From: Rossellomorea orangium | Lineage (GTDB): Bacteria > Bacillota > Bacilli > Bacillales > Bacillaceae_B | DNA: 54,324 bases | NCBI RefSeq assembly: GCF_019334305.1 | Contig: NZ_JAHWGH010000006.1 | Location: forward strand, 57,116-111,439 | Direction of reading: 5' to 3' | Shown here: one piece after another, positions 1-7,565 of the stretch | Layout: every line of letters starts with the position of its first letter | How positions within the stretch are numbered: the stretch's first letter is position 1 | Position numbers and translations under genes: made by a program | The notes under the pieces: generated by a model | What the model saw: the letters and a program-made list of their open reading frames with translations, nothing else | The model's database searches: none | What the model was told of the DNA's origin: nothing

Positions 1-125
1 CTTATAAAGCGGAGGCGGCTTGAACAGAGACGACAAGCATTTCTGGGCAATCAGAAGAGGGTGCTTTTTACCCTCAGCTGATTGAACTGAAATGACCTCG
101 AGTCTCTAGCCGCCGGAGCTGGATT
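1..125 (+). repeat. Structured intergenic repeat, possibly truncated at the window edge
   Basis: The segment has nested dyads. An inner hairpin pairs caatcag (about 49-55) with ctgattg (about 80-86) and, inside it, gagggt with accctc around a gcttttt loop. An outer imperfect stem pairs the gcggaggcggct block near 9-20 with the agccgccggagc block near 108-119. No reading frame is convincing. A shorter sequence sharing the gcggaggcggct...cagag.cga core occurs near 17538-17573 on the minus strand, so this looks like a dispersed RNA-forming repeat. The function is unknown to me. Confidence 0.5.
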
Positions 126-238
126 GCAGTCTACTGGTAATAGTAGATGCAACAATTGGTCGATATTCGGCTTTCTTGACATCAATCCTTTATCTAGTTT
201 TCAGGGAATAAATATTATATGAAAATATAAAAAAAGCC
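126..238. other. Spacer upstream of 5S rRNA
   Basis: No gene is visible. The stretch around 195-212 (tttatctagttttcaggg) resembles sequence I associate with Bacillus 23S-5S spacers, which suggests that a 23S gene may lie just upstream of the window. A small hairpin (gtctac / gtagat type) is visible near 130-152. The 3' end of 23S rRNA itself is not present. Confidence 0.4.
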
Positions 239-266
239 TTGAAAAATAATATATACACGATATAAT
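239..266 (+). promoter_or_regulatory. Sigma-A-type promoter upstream of 5S rRNA
   Basis: TTGAAA at 239-244 and a perfect TATAAT at 261-266 are separated by 16 bp, about 33 bp before the 5S gene. This is the best promoter match in the first 2 kb. It could transcribe 5S plus the whole tRNA array independently of an upstream rRNA promoter. Whether it is active in an rRNA-operon context is inference. Confidence 0.6.
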
Positions 267-299
267 AGTACTTGTCCTTAAAAAAGAGACAATACATAG

Positions 300-416
<117 letters not shown>

Positions 417-423
417 ATATCGT

Positions 424-498
424 TCCGCAGTAGCTCAGTGGTAGAGCTATCGGCTGTTAACCGATCGGTCGCAAGTTCGAATCTTGCCTGCGGAGCCA
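424..498 (+). tRNA. tRNA-Asn (GTT)
   Basis: Cloverleaf with acceptor tccgcag/ctgcgga, anticodon GTT in loop ctgttaa, T-arm ttcgaat and encoded CCA. First of 16 tRNAs after 5S. Confidence 0.97.
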
Positions 499-504
499 TT
501 ATAT

Positions 505-596
505 GGAGAGCTGTCCGAGTGGCCGAAGGAGCACGATTGGAAATCGTGTAGACGGTTAACGCTGTCTCAAGGGTTCAAATCCCTTGCTCTCCGCCA
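505..596 (+). tRNA. tRNA-Ser (GGA)
   Basis: Class II tRNA with a long variable arm, acceptor ggagagc/gctctcc, anticodon GGA (loop ttggaaa) and encoded CCA; 92 nt as expected for serine. Confidence 0.96.
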
Positions 597-612
597 TCTA
601 AATTTTAATTAA

Positions 613-687
613 GGCCCATTGGTCAAGCGGTTAAGACACCGCCCTTTCACGGCGGTAACACGGGTTCGAATCCCGTATGGGTCACCA
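613..687 (+). tRNA. tRNA-Glu (TTC)
   Basis: Acceptor ggcccat/atgggtc, anticodon TTC (loop ctttcac), T-arm ttcgaat and encoded CCA. Confidence 0.97.
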
Positions 688-727
688 AAGTTTCTTGCAA
701 AAGCAAAATAATTTACCATTACATAAC

Positions 728-803
728 GGAGGATTAGCTCAGCTGGGAGAGCATCTGCCTTACAAGCAGAGGGTCGGCGGTTCGATCCCGTCATCCTCCA
801 CCA
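728..803 (+). tRNA. tRNA-Val (TAC)
   Basis: Acceptor ggaggat/atcctcc, anticodon TAC (loop cttacaa) and encoded CCA. It is followed by a 42-nt spacer that recurs after tRNA-Tyr. Confidence 0.97.
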
Positions 804-845
804 TGATTTTTTGCGAAGCGTAAGCGGAGTAAAATAATTTTCCTT
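804..845 (+). repeat. Repeated intercistronic tRNA spacer, copy 1
   Basis: The stretch contains gcgaagcg, agcggagtaaaataat and ttccttaa. It is nearly identical to 1404-1446 after tRNA-Tyr. It may be a processing signal or a duplication scar. Confidence 0.55.
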
Positions 846-878
846 AATTATTATATGTAAAGTAACACATTTTATCGT

Positions 879-952
<74 letters not shown>

Positions 953-1008
953 TACCATTTTTGCTTGTTATTAGTAAGAGATTAGCATTAATCTTTTATG
1001 AGTGACGC

Positions 1009-1043
1009 AAGGATAGTTATTTTCGCTAGCGCGAAAAAACTTT
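1009..1043 (+). other. Small hairpin between tRNA-fMet and tRNA-Asp
   Basis: tttcgc at about 1020-1025 pairs with gcgaaa at about 1031-1036, followed by several A residues. It is too weak and lacks the T-run expected of a terminator. It may be a processing stem. Confidence 0.3.
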
Positions 1044-1120
1044 GGTCCGGTAGTTCAGTTGGTTAGAATGCCTGCCTGTCACGCAGGAGGTCGCGGGTTC
1101 GAGTCCCGTCCGGACCGCCA
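1044..1120 (+). tRNA. tRNA-Asp (GTC)
   Basis: Acceptor ggtccgg/ccggacc, anticodon GTC (loop ctgtcac) and encoded CCA. Confidence 0.97.
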
Positions 1121-1137
1121 TTTTATTTTTACATAGT

Positions 1138-1213
1138 GGCTCAGTAGCTCAGTTGGTAGAGCAATGGACTGAAAATCCATGTGTCGGCGGTTCGATTCCG
1201 TCCTGAGCCACCA
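1138..1213 (+). tRNA. tRNA-Phe (GAA)
   Basis: Acceptor ggctcag/ctgagcc, anticodon GAA (loop ctgaaaa) and encoded CCA. Confidence 0.97.
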
Positions 1214-1227
1214 TTTATTTACTTGAT

Positions 1228-1303
<76 letters not shown>

Positions 1304-1319
1304 GTCAAGTGATTTAGCT

Positions 1320-1403
1320 GGAGGGGTAGCGAAGTGGCTAAACGCGGCGGACTGTAAATCCGCTCCTTCGGGTTCGGCAGTTCGAATCTGCCCCCCTCCA
1401 CCA
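1320..1403 (+). tRNA. tRNA-Tyr (GTA)
   Basis: Class II tRNA with acceptor ggagggg/cccctcc, anticodon GTA (loop ctgtaaa), long variable arm and encoded CCA. Confidence 0.96.
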
Positions 1404-1446
1404 AGATTTTTTACGAAGCGAGAGCGGAGTAAAATAATCTTCCTTA
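1404..1446 (+). repeat. Repeated intercistronic tRNA spacer, copy 2
   Basis: Second copy of the 804-845 spacer, with the same agcggagtaaaataat and ttccttaa blocks and a few substitutions. It follows tRNA-Tyr. Confidence 0.55.
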
Positions 1447-1479
1447 AACTACACGCAAGAAAACATGTGTGTTTCATAT

Positions 1480-1553
1480 AGGGGTATAGTTTAACGGTAG
1501 AACGAAGGTCTCCAAAACCTTTGGTGTGGGTTCGATTCCTACTACCCCTGCCA
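1480..1553 (+). tRNA. tRNA-Trp (CCA)
   Basis: Acceptor aggggta/taccсct-type pairing (tacccct on the 3' side), anticodon CCA (loop ctccaaa) and encoded 3' CCA. Confidence 0.96.
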
Positions 1554-1569
1554 ATTTTATATTCTTCAT

Positions 1570-1646
1570 GGCGATTGTGGCGAAGTGGTTAACGCACCTG
1601 ATTGTGGTTCAGGCATTCGTGGGTTCGATTCCCATCAGTCGCCCCA
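1570..1646 (+). tRNA. tRNA-His (GTG)
   Basis: The extra 5' G at 1570 opposite C73 identifies tRNA-His. Anticodon GTG (loop ttgtggt), with encoded CCA at 1644-1646. Confidence 0.96.
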
Positions 1647-1685
1647 TTAAAGTCACATTTTTATTTCCGTGACATATACTAACAG

Positions 1686-1757
1686 TGGGCTATAGCCAAG
1701 CGGTAAGGCATCGCACTTTGACTGCGACATGCGTTGGTTCGAATCCAGCTAGCCCAG
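1686..1757 (+). tRNA. tRNA-Gln (TTG)
   Basis: Acceptor tgggcta/tagccca, anticodon TTG (loop ctttgac), discriminator G. CCA is not encoded (tag follows), unlike most neighbours. Confidence 0.95.
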
Positions 1758-1761
1758 TAGT

Positions 1762-1836
1762 GCGGAAGTAGTTCAGTGGTAGAACACCACCTTGCCAAGG
1801 TGGGGGTCGCGGGTTCGAATCCCGTCTTCCGCTCCA
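1762..1836 (+). tRNA. tRNA-Gly (GCC)
   Basis: Acceptor gcggaag/cttccgc, anticodon GCC (loop ttgccaa) and encoded CCA. It starts only 4 nt after tRNA-Gln. Confidence 0.96.
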
Positions 1837-1843
1837 ATAGTAA

Positions 1844-1917
1844 GGCGGCATAGCCAAGTGGTAAGGCATGGGTCTGCAAAACCCTGATCACCGGTTCAAA
1901 TCCGGTTGCCGCCTCCA
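1844..1917 (+). tRNA. tRNA-Cys (GCA)
   Basis: Acceptor ggcggca/tgccgcc, anticodon GCA (loop ctgcaaa) and encoded CCA. Confidence 0.96.
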
Positions 1918-1925
1918 AATGTAAT

Positions 1926-2009
1926 GCCGGTGTGGCGGAATTGGCAGACGCGCACGACTCAAAATCGTGTTCCTCTGGAGTGCCGGTTCGATCCCGGCCA
2001 CCGGTACCA
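1926..2009 (+). tRNA. tRNA-Leu (CAA)
   Basis: Class II tRNA with acceptor gccggtg/caccggt, stem cacga/tcgtg around loop ctcaaaa (anticodon CAA), and encoded CCA. Confidence 0.94.
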
Positions 2010-2013
2010 CATC

Positions 2014-2087
2014 GCGGGTGTAGTTTAGTGGTAAAACCTCAGCCTTCCAAGCTGATGATGAGGGTTCGATTCCCTTCACCCGCTCCA
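2014..2087 (+). tRNA. tRNA-Gly (TCC)
   Basis: Acceptor gcgggtg/cacccgc, anticodon TCC (loop cttccaa) and encoded CCA. Last tRNA of the array. As I recall it, the 16th position of the otherwise matching B. subtilis trnD array is a Leu tRNA. Confidence 0.95.
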
Positions 2088-2100
2088 ACTTACATACGAC

Positions 2101-2132
2101 AGACTTTCTCTTTATGAGGAAGTCTTTTTTAT
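2101..2132 (+). terminator. Terminator of the tRNA operon
   Basis: agactt-t-ctc / gag-g-aagtct hairpin with a tttat loop, followed by a T-run, 13 nt after the last tRNA. Confidence 0.85.
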
Positions 2133-2141
2133 TGTTTTTTA

Positions 2142-2285
2142 TAAGGCTGTTTTCGCAAAGATTGTTGCTATTAATATACAAACTAAAATTCTCGAATGCT
2201 CTGTCATTTAGGGAGTGGGAGTGGTGCAGGAGGTGATGGGTACAGTCCCGCTTTCCACGGACGTTCGGCCAGAGCCTCCTCAGCC
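2142..2285 (+). repeat. Dispersed intergenic repeat, member R1
   Basis: It begins ggctgttttcgcaaagattg and includes gaatgctctgtcat and the block ccgctttccacggacgttcg followed by gcctcctcagc. The same blocks recur in inverted orientation at 20061-20258, and the leading ttttcg...attgttgctttt block recurs at 54212-54324. No open frame spans it. Confidence 0.7.
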
Positions 2286-2400
2286 AAAACCGCAATGCAC
2301 ACTGCCTAAACCAATACAAACCACCAAAAACCCCAACTACATTATTTACCCTCACCACCACCAAACCAAAACCCATCTAGTCAAAATAGTGCACCTTCTT
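2286..2400. other. A/C-rich, G-poor stretch
   Basis: About 110 bp with very few G residues on the plus strand, rich in ccaaa, caccac and aaccaa runs. No gene, promoter or hairpin is evident. It separates repeat R1 from the sugar-locus promoter region. Confidence 0.4.
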
Positions 2401-2423
2401 CGTCAATTGAGTTCCCCTTTTTA

Positions 2424-2461
2424 AGAAAGCGCTACCATTATAATGAAAGAAAGCGATTACA
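2424..2461 (+). promoter_or_regulatory. Tandem cre/LacI-type operators at the head of the sugar operon
   Basis: Two related 14-mers, AGAAAGCGCTACCA (2424-2437) and AGAAAGCGATTACA (2448-2461), lie 24 bp apart. Both resemble catabolite-responsive elements (consensus TGWNANCGNTNWCA), each lacking the first T. A TATAAT at 2439-2444 sits between them, so a bound repressor would cover the likely -10. No good -35 is visible. CcpA or a local LacI-family repressor could bind; which one is inference. Confidence 0.5.
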
Positions 2462-2482
2462 TGATTAAGGGTGGTGATACGG

Positions 2483-3424
2483 GTGGAACCGAAAATTCAG
2501 ACTGGACCAGTAAGCCCAGATGTACAAATGAAGGCAGTGACAAAGAAGAAGTTTAAGTATAAAAGCTTACTGACGTACGCTGCCTTTGTAGGACCGGCAC
2601 TTTTATTTTTCTTAGTGATTCAGATTCTTCCATTCTTGATGGGGGTGTATTATTCATTTACCTCATGGAATGGTGTAAGCTCGGTAGTCGAGTGGGTTGG
2701 ATTCGATAACTACAAAAAAATCTTCACGGATGATAAGACGTTTTTTAATTCGTTCATGTTTACGACGAAGTTCATGTTTGCAGCTGTGATCATCAGTAAC
2801 TTGATAGGATTCGGATTTGCTTTGCTGCTCAATGCTGCCTTGAAGACGAGAAATATTCTCAGAACTGTGTTTTTTATTCCGAACGTCATTGGTGGATTGT
2901 TACTCGGGTTCATCTGGCAGTTCATCTTTGTTAAAGGATTTGCATCACTCGGGAATATGACGGATATTGGATTCTTTAAAATGCCGTGGTTGGGTGATGA
3001 GAAGACGGCGTTCTGGGGAATTGTCATCGTATTTGCCTGGCAGATCTCAGGGTACATGATGGTCATCTACGTGGCAGCGTTACAAGGGGTCGACAATTCA
3101 CTCCTTGAAGCAGCGAAGATGGATGGGGCATCGAACTGGACGCTTCTTACAAAGATCATCATTCCATTGATCTTACCGGCTTTCACGATTTGTTTCTTCC
3201 TTACGATCTCAATGGCCTTTAAGATATTCGATCTGAACATCTCGCTGACAGGCGGTGGGCCGTTCAACTCCACGCAATCTGTTGCGATCAATATTTATCA
3301 GGAAGCATTCCAGAATAATCGTTATGGTCTCGGGACTGCGAAATCGATTCTGTTCTTTGTGGTAGTGGCCGTGTTTACGACGGTTCAGGTGATGGTGACG
3401 AAGAAGAAGGAGGTTGAGGCATAA
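2483..3424 (+). CDS. CUT1 sugar ABC transporter permease (MalF/UgpA type)
   Basis: First membrane subunit of a carbohydrate importer. About 313 residues with a short charged N-terminus, six hydrophobic segments and the EAA loop (EAAKMDGASNW then PLILPAF) near residues 210-235 that contacts the ATPase. GTG 2483 is preferred because the aaggGTGGTGAT ribosome-site match ends 4-8 nt upstream; GTG 2471 and 2474 lie within that site. It overlaps the next permease by 1 nt (TAATG), so the two are translationally coupled. No ATPase gene accompanies the system, as is common for Bacillus CUT1 importers that share MsmX. The substrate cannot be read from the sequence. Confidence 0.9.
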   Translation: MEPKIQTGPVSPDVQMKAVTKKKFKYKSLLTYAAFVGPALLFFLVIQILPFLMGVYYSFTSWNGVSSVVEWVGFDNYKKIFTDDKTFFNSFMFTTKFMFAAVIISNLIGFGFALLLNAALKTRNILRTVFFIPNVIGGLLLGFIWQFIFVKGFASLGNMTDIGFFKMPWLGDEKTAFWGIVIVFAWQISGYMMVIYVAALQGVDNSLLEAAKMDGASNWTLLTKIIIPLILPAFTICFFLTISMAFKIFDLNISLTGGGPFNSTQSVAINIYQEAFQNNRYGLGTAKSILFFVVVAVFTTVQVMVTKKKEVEA

Positions 3425-4251
3425 TGATCAATCGCTATACGAAGAGAACGTTTGTATTAGAAATCATCGGAATTGTGATCGGGCTCATTTTCCTTATCCC
3501 TTTTTACTTCGTATTGATCAACTCGGTAAAACCGTTCGCAGCGATTCTAATCGATGCGGCGGCGTGGCCAAAGGAATTTGTGTTCTCTAACTATGCAAAA
3601 GTGTGGGAAGTCATCAATTTCCCCCGGGCTTTCTGGAACTCCCTTGTCATCACGGTTTTCAGCAACCTCGGATTGGTAATCATCAGTTCAATGGCAGCAT
3701 GGAAAATGGTGCGTACGCCAGGGAAATTCAGCAAAATCTTATTCGTAGTCTTTGTGTCAGCCATGGTCATCCCGTTCCAGACGGTGATGATTCCCTTGAT
3801 GAAGGTTGGGGGAACGTTAGGCCTTACGAACAGCATTCCAGGTTTGATCATCATGTACTTCGGATTTGGTGTACCGCTTTCCTTGTTCTTGTATCACGGG
3901 TTTGTGAAAACCGTACCGATTGAAATCGAGGAATCAGCGATGATAGATGGCTGCAGTCAGTTTGGCGTGTTCTGGAGAATCGTCTTCCCATTACTGAAGC
4001 CTATCACAGTTACGGTGATCATCCTGAACACATTATGGATTTGGAATGATTATCTGCTCCCACTACTGGTGTTACAGGATGCGGAGCTACGTACAATCCC
4101 ACTGGCAGCAAGCTCGTTCTTCGCCCAGTATACGAAGCAATGGGATATGGGTCTTGCGGCACTCGTTCTCGGGATCACACCGATCATCATCTTCTTCCTA
4201 TTTTTACAGAAGCATATTATCAAAGGAATAGCGTCAGGTTCGATCAAGTAG
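3424..4251 (+). CDS. CUT1 sugar ABC transporter permease (MalG/UgpE type)
   Basis: Second membrane subunit, 275 residues, the usual MalG-family size. Six membrane segments; the EAA-loop motif reads IEESAMIDGCSQFGVFWRI followed by PLLKP around residues 165-190. The start codon shares one base with the previous stop. It is followed by an 82-bp gap holding an imperfect stem (TTTCTGT...ACAGAAA) before the binding-protein gene. Such stems often adjust stoichiometry within ABC operons; that role is inference here. Confidence 0.92.
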   Translation: MINRYTKRTFVLEIIGIVIGLIFLIPFYFVLINSVKPFAAILIDAAAWPKEFVFSNYAKVWEVINFPRAFWNSLVITVFSNLGLVIISSMAAWKMVRTPGKFSKILFVVFVSAMVIPFQTVMIPLMKVGGTLGLTNSIPGLIIMYFGFGVPLSLFLYHGFVKTVPIEIEESAMIDGCSQFGVFWRIVFPLLKPITVTVIILNTLWIWNDYLLPLLVLQDAELRTIPLAASSFFAQYTKQWDMGLAALVLGITPIIIFFLFLQKHIIKGIASGSIK

Positions 4252-4333
4252 ATATAAAGTTTCTGTCGAGATGGTCTATCATTGATACAGAAATTTATAT
4301 AAAATAATTTATATCAGGGAGGTCAATCCATTT

Positions 4334-5611
4334 ATGAAGCGTATTTTATTACTATGTATGTCTTTGGTTTTAGTATTTGGAATTATTGCAGGTTGTTCTT
4401 CTAAAGACAAAACAAGCAGTTCTGGCGGGGATTCAGGTTCAGGTGATGATGTCGTGACATTGAACTTCTTCCAGTTCAAGGTTGAAATTGCCGATCAGCT
4501 TCAAGAAATGATCAAGGAATTCGAAGCAGAGCATCCGAACATTAAGGTGAAGCTTGAAACCGTGGGTGGAGGAGCCGATTACGGTGCAGCACTTAAAGCG
4601 AAATTTGCTTCTGGTGAAGAACCGGATATTTTCAACAATGGTGGATTCAAAGAGTTAGAGCTTTGGAAAGAAAAGCTTGCCGATCTTTCTGGTGAGCCAT
4701 GGGTAGAGCACGTCCTTCCAATCGGGAAAGTGCCGATGACGGATGAAGACGGTAAGCTATACGGCATGCCGGTTAACTTAGAAGGATATGGATTTGTATA
4801 TAACAAAGACTTATTTGAAAAAGCAGGGATCACTGAGCCTCCTGCGACGATTGATGAATTGAAAGATGCAGCGAAAAAGCTTGAAGCGAAGAAAATCACT
4901 CCATTCTCAGCTGGTTACGGCGAGTGGTGGGTTATTGGTCAGCATTTACTGAACATTCCATTTGCACAGCAGGATGATCCGGATAAGTTCATCGCAGGAC
5001 TTTATGATGGATCTGAGAAGATTGTAGGGAACGAAAAGTTCAAGCAGTTCAAAGAGGTTCTGGACACAGAGCTTAAATATGCAAATGATAATCCATTAAC
5101 TACGGATTACAATACACAAGTAACGCTGTTTGCTTCTGGTGAAACTGCTATGCTTCAACAAGGAAACTGGACGGAGAACATGATCACGGAAATCAATCCT
5201 GATATCAACATGGGCTTCCTTCCGATTCCGATCAGCAATGACGACAGTGCAGATCGCCTGCCTGTAGGTGTACCGAATAACTGGGTGTTGAACAAGAATT
5301 CAGAGCACCTTGAAGAAGCGAAAACATTCTTGGAGTGGATGGTCTCTTCTGAAACAGGAAAGCGTTATATCACGGAAGAATTTGCGTTCATCCCTGCATT
5401 TGATAATATCGAGCCAAATGGTCTTGGTGACTTGGGTCAATCCATCCTTGACTACTCTAAGGACGAGAAAACGATTCCTTGGACTTGGTTCAAATGGCCG
5501 GATGGTGCGAATAAAGAATTCGCAGCAACGATCCAGGAATATGCAGCGGGTAAAATTGATTATGATACTGTACTTGAGCGATTCCAACAAACGTGGGATA
5601 ACCTGAAGTAA
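4334..5611 (+). CDS. Sugar ABC transporter substrate-binding lipoprotein
   Basis: Extracytoplasmic solute receptor for the upstream permeases, 425 residues. The signal peptide ends in the lipobox IAGC with Cys21 as the lipidation site, followed by a Ser/Gly linker. The body has the family-1 solute-binding pattern (EFEAEHPNIKVKLE, NKDLFEKAGI.EPPATIDEL, FASGETAMLQQGNW). ATG is preceded by gggagg. Its place after the permeases is unusual; binding-protein genes normally come first in CUT1 operons. A strong terminator follows, so the regulator genes downstream form a separate unit. Confidence 0.93.
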   Translation: MKRILLLCMSLVLVFGIIAGCSSKDKTSSSGGDSGSGDDVVTLNFFQFKVEIADQLQEMIKEFEAEHPNIKVKLETVGGGADYGAALKAKFASGEEPDIFNNGGFKELELWKEKLADLSGEPWVEHVLPIGKVPMTDEDGKLYGMPVNLEGYGFVYNKDLFEKAGITEPPATIDELKDAAKKLEAKKITPFSAGYGEWWVIGQHLLNIPFAQQDDPDKFIAGLYDGSEKIVGNEKFKQFKEVLDTELKYANDNPLTTDYNTQVTLFASGETAMLQQGNWTENMITEINPDINMGFLPIPISNDDSADRLPVGVPNNWVLNKNSEHLEEAKTFLEWMVSSETGKRYITEEFAFIPAFDNIEPNGLGDLGQSILDYSKDEKTIPWTWFKWPDGANKEFAATIQEYAAGKIDYDTVLERFQQTWDNLK

Positions 5612-5621
5612 ACAGAATAGT

Positions 5622-5657
5622 AGAAAGCATGTCTATTGAAGGCATGCTTTCTATTTT
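5622..5657 (+). terminator. Terminator after the ABC transporter operon
   Basis: Perfect 10-bp stem AGAAAGCATG/CATGCTTTCT with a short loop, followed by atttta. Confidence 0.8.
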
Positions 5658-5690
5658 ATAAGTTTAGTAGGAATATTTCGAAAAAACACT

Positions 5691-5719
5691 TTCAAGAGCA
5701 GGGAAAAACACTTTATACT
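5691..5719 (+). promoter_or_regulatory. Candidate promoter of the two-component system
   Basis: TTCAAG (5691-5696), 17-bp spacer, TATACT (5714-5719). Direct repeats aaaaacactt lie at about 5683-5692 and 5704-5713, overlapping the -35 and spacer, and could be an activator or repressor site. Confidence 0.45.
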
Positions 5720-5741
5720 AGGGTATAAGTGAGACCTGGGA

Positions 5742-5753
5742 GGTCCGTCCCTC
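5742..5753 (+). repeat. Copy 1 of the 12-mer ggtccgtccctc, inside a ribosome-binding region
   Basis: Exact copy of the dispersed 12-mer, ending immediately before the ATG of the sensor kinase. The GGGAGG ribosome site overlaps its 5' end, and GGGA can pair with the motif's TCCC. Confidence 0.85.
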
Positions 5754-7565
5754 ATGTTAAAGACAAGCATTCGGAATAAGCTGATCGCACTGTTGATGAT
5801 TACGACGATTGTGCCGTTCGGCAGTTCGATCATTATTACATATTTGTATACAAAGGATTCGATAGAGGAGCAGGTGGTAAAGGAGAGCAGTAATCTGCTC
5901 TACCAGGGGAAGGTGAATTTGGAGAGCTATATCAATGAGCTCAACGGATTGACTCTCTCACTCTATAATAATCCAGATTTTATTAATTTCATGAGATCGC
6001 CAAGTAAGGAGAATAATTACTTGACGATCGGCATCGTGAAGAATATTGTGCAAACGATTCTCTATACAGGAGATACAATCAACGGTGTACGTATATCCTT
6101 TGCTGACGGTGACCGGGTCATCTCTGCAACGAAGCGTTCCACAGTTGTATTCTCTAATAGAATAAAGGATTCACAGTGGGAATACTTCCGGAAGGCTGAG
6201 CGAAGCCCATATAACATGTACATTGAACCAACCTATAGTCAGGAAGAGGAGAATATTAATCGGTCGAAGGAAATCATCACGATTCACCGGGCATTCAGAA
6301 ACGTTCCGGGCGATGAAGTGCTTGCGTATATTTCCCTGGATATTTCACCGGATAAAATCATTGATTTGAGCAGGAATCTATATAATTCTGACTCAGAGGA
6401 ATTCTACCTCCTGTCTTCAGAAGGGGAAATGATTTACAGCTCAGACCAAGATGTATCGGATGATGGAAACAACCAGAAGTGGATTAAAAGGATAATGGAG
6501 TCAAAAGATGTTTCAGGGACGCTTGAATGGAAGGAAGATGCGTTCAATGGGGTGATGATGTTCGATCAGCTCCCTGCTTCAGCCGGCGGGTGGTTCCTCG
6601 TGAAAAGGGTATCTTATGCAAATCTTTACGAAAGTGCCTTTAGTGTGGCGAAGATCAATATTTTGTTTGGGGTCCTTGGACTGACCCTTGTGGTCCTGGC
6701 GACATTATTTGTTTCATTTAAAATTACTTCTCCGATCAGGATTCTGCTTTCAAATATCCAAGAAGTTGAGAAGGGGAATATGAAGGTCCAATCCAAAGCA
6801 TTCGGTTCCGATGAAATTGGGATCCTAGGATTCCGTTTTCAGCAGATGATTGAGCGGATTAACCATCTGATCAACCGTGAATATAAGCTGGAACTAGAAA
6901 ATAAGACAAATCAATTAAAGGTGCTTCAATCTCAGATCAATCCGCATTTTCTTTACAATGCGCTTCAATCCATCGGGACGATTGCCTTAAAGAACAAGGT
7001 ACCGCAAATTTACTCCTTGATCACCCACCTGTCGAAGATTATGAGGTACGGGATGAATATGGAGGAGGATGTGGTTCCGTTAAGCAAGGAGATCAATTAT
7101 ACAAACGCCTACCTCCTTTTACAGAAAGAGCGGTTTGGCGAGAACCTTGAGTACAGGGTTGAAGTCGATGAAGAGGTGAAGGAGGTTCAGGTTCCAAAGA
7201 TGATCCTGCAGCCACTCATTGAAAATTATTTTAAACATGGGTTTGACATCCGTGATGGAGTGGGGCGAATCTTTCTGAACTGTTATAGGGATAGAGAAGA
7301 GCTGGTGATGGTTGTCCATGACAACGGAGTGGGTGTGACGGCAGAAAGGCTACAGGAAATTGAGGAACACTTCAAAGCCGATGCATGGAATAAAACCGGG
7401 GATGAGACCAGCATCGGTCTGAAGAATGTATATGTAAGGTTAAAGCTCTACTTTGACCATAAGGCTACCCTATTGCTTCAGAATCATGAAGATGGAGGCT
7501 TCATGGTCACGATGAGGATGCCAATACGAATGGAAGGTGAAGCAAATGAAAGCAATCATCATTGA
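5754..7565 (+). CDS. YesM-type sensor histidine kinase
   Basis: Membrane sensor kinase of the two-component pair that often controls CUT1 sugar uptake in Firmicutes. 603 residues: membrane segment about 12-32, extracellular sensor (Cache-like) about 33-295, second membrane segment about 300-318, HAMP about 320-370. The phospho-acceptor motif is QINPHFLYNALQS with His near residue 398. A C-terminal HATPase follows with PLIENYFKHG (N box), DNGVG and SIGLKNV (G box). ATG 5754 follows gggagg at a spacing of 10. The 3' end overlaps the response-regulator gene by 20 nt. The ligand is presumably the transported sugar or its binding protein. Confidence 0.93.
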   Translation: MLKTSIRNKLIALLMITTIVPFGSSIIITYLYTKDSIEEQVVKESSNLLYQGKVNLESYINELNGLTLSLYNNPDFINFMRSPSKENNYLTIGIVKNIVQTILYTGDTINGVRISFADGDRVISATKRSTVVFSNRIKDSQWEYFRKAERSPYNMYIEPTYSQEEENINRSKEIITIHRAFRNVPGDEVLAYISLDISPDKIIDLSRNLYNSDSEEFYLLSSEGEMIYSSDQDVSDDGNNQKWIKRIMESKDVSGTLEWKEDAFNGVMMFDQLPASAGGWFLVKRVSYANLYESAFSVAKINILFGVLGLTLVVLATLFVSFKITSPIRILLSNIQEVEKGNMKVQSKAFGSDEIGILGFRFQQMIERINHLINREYKLELENKTNQLKVLQSQINPHFLYNALQSIGTIALKNKVPQIYSLITHLSKIMRYGMNMEEDVVPLSKEINYTNAYLLLQKERFGENLEYRVEVDEEVKEVQVPKMILQPLIENYFKHGFDIRDGVGRIFLNCYRDREELVMVVHDNGVGVTAERLQEIEEHFKADAWNKTGDETSIGLKNVYVRLKLYFDHKATLLLQNHEDGGFMVTMRMPIRMEGEANESNHH

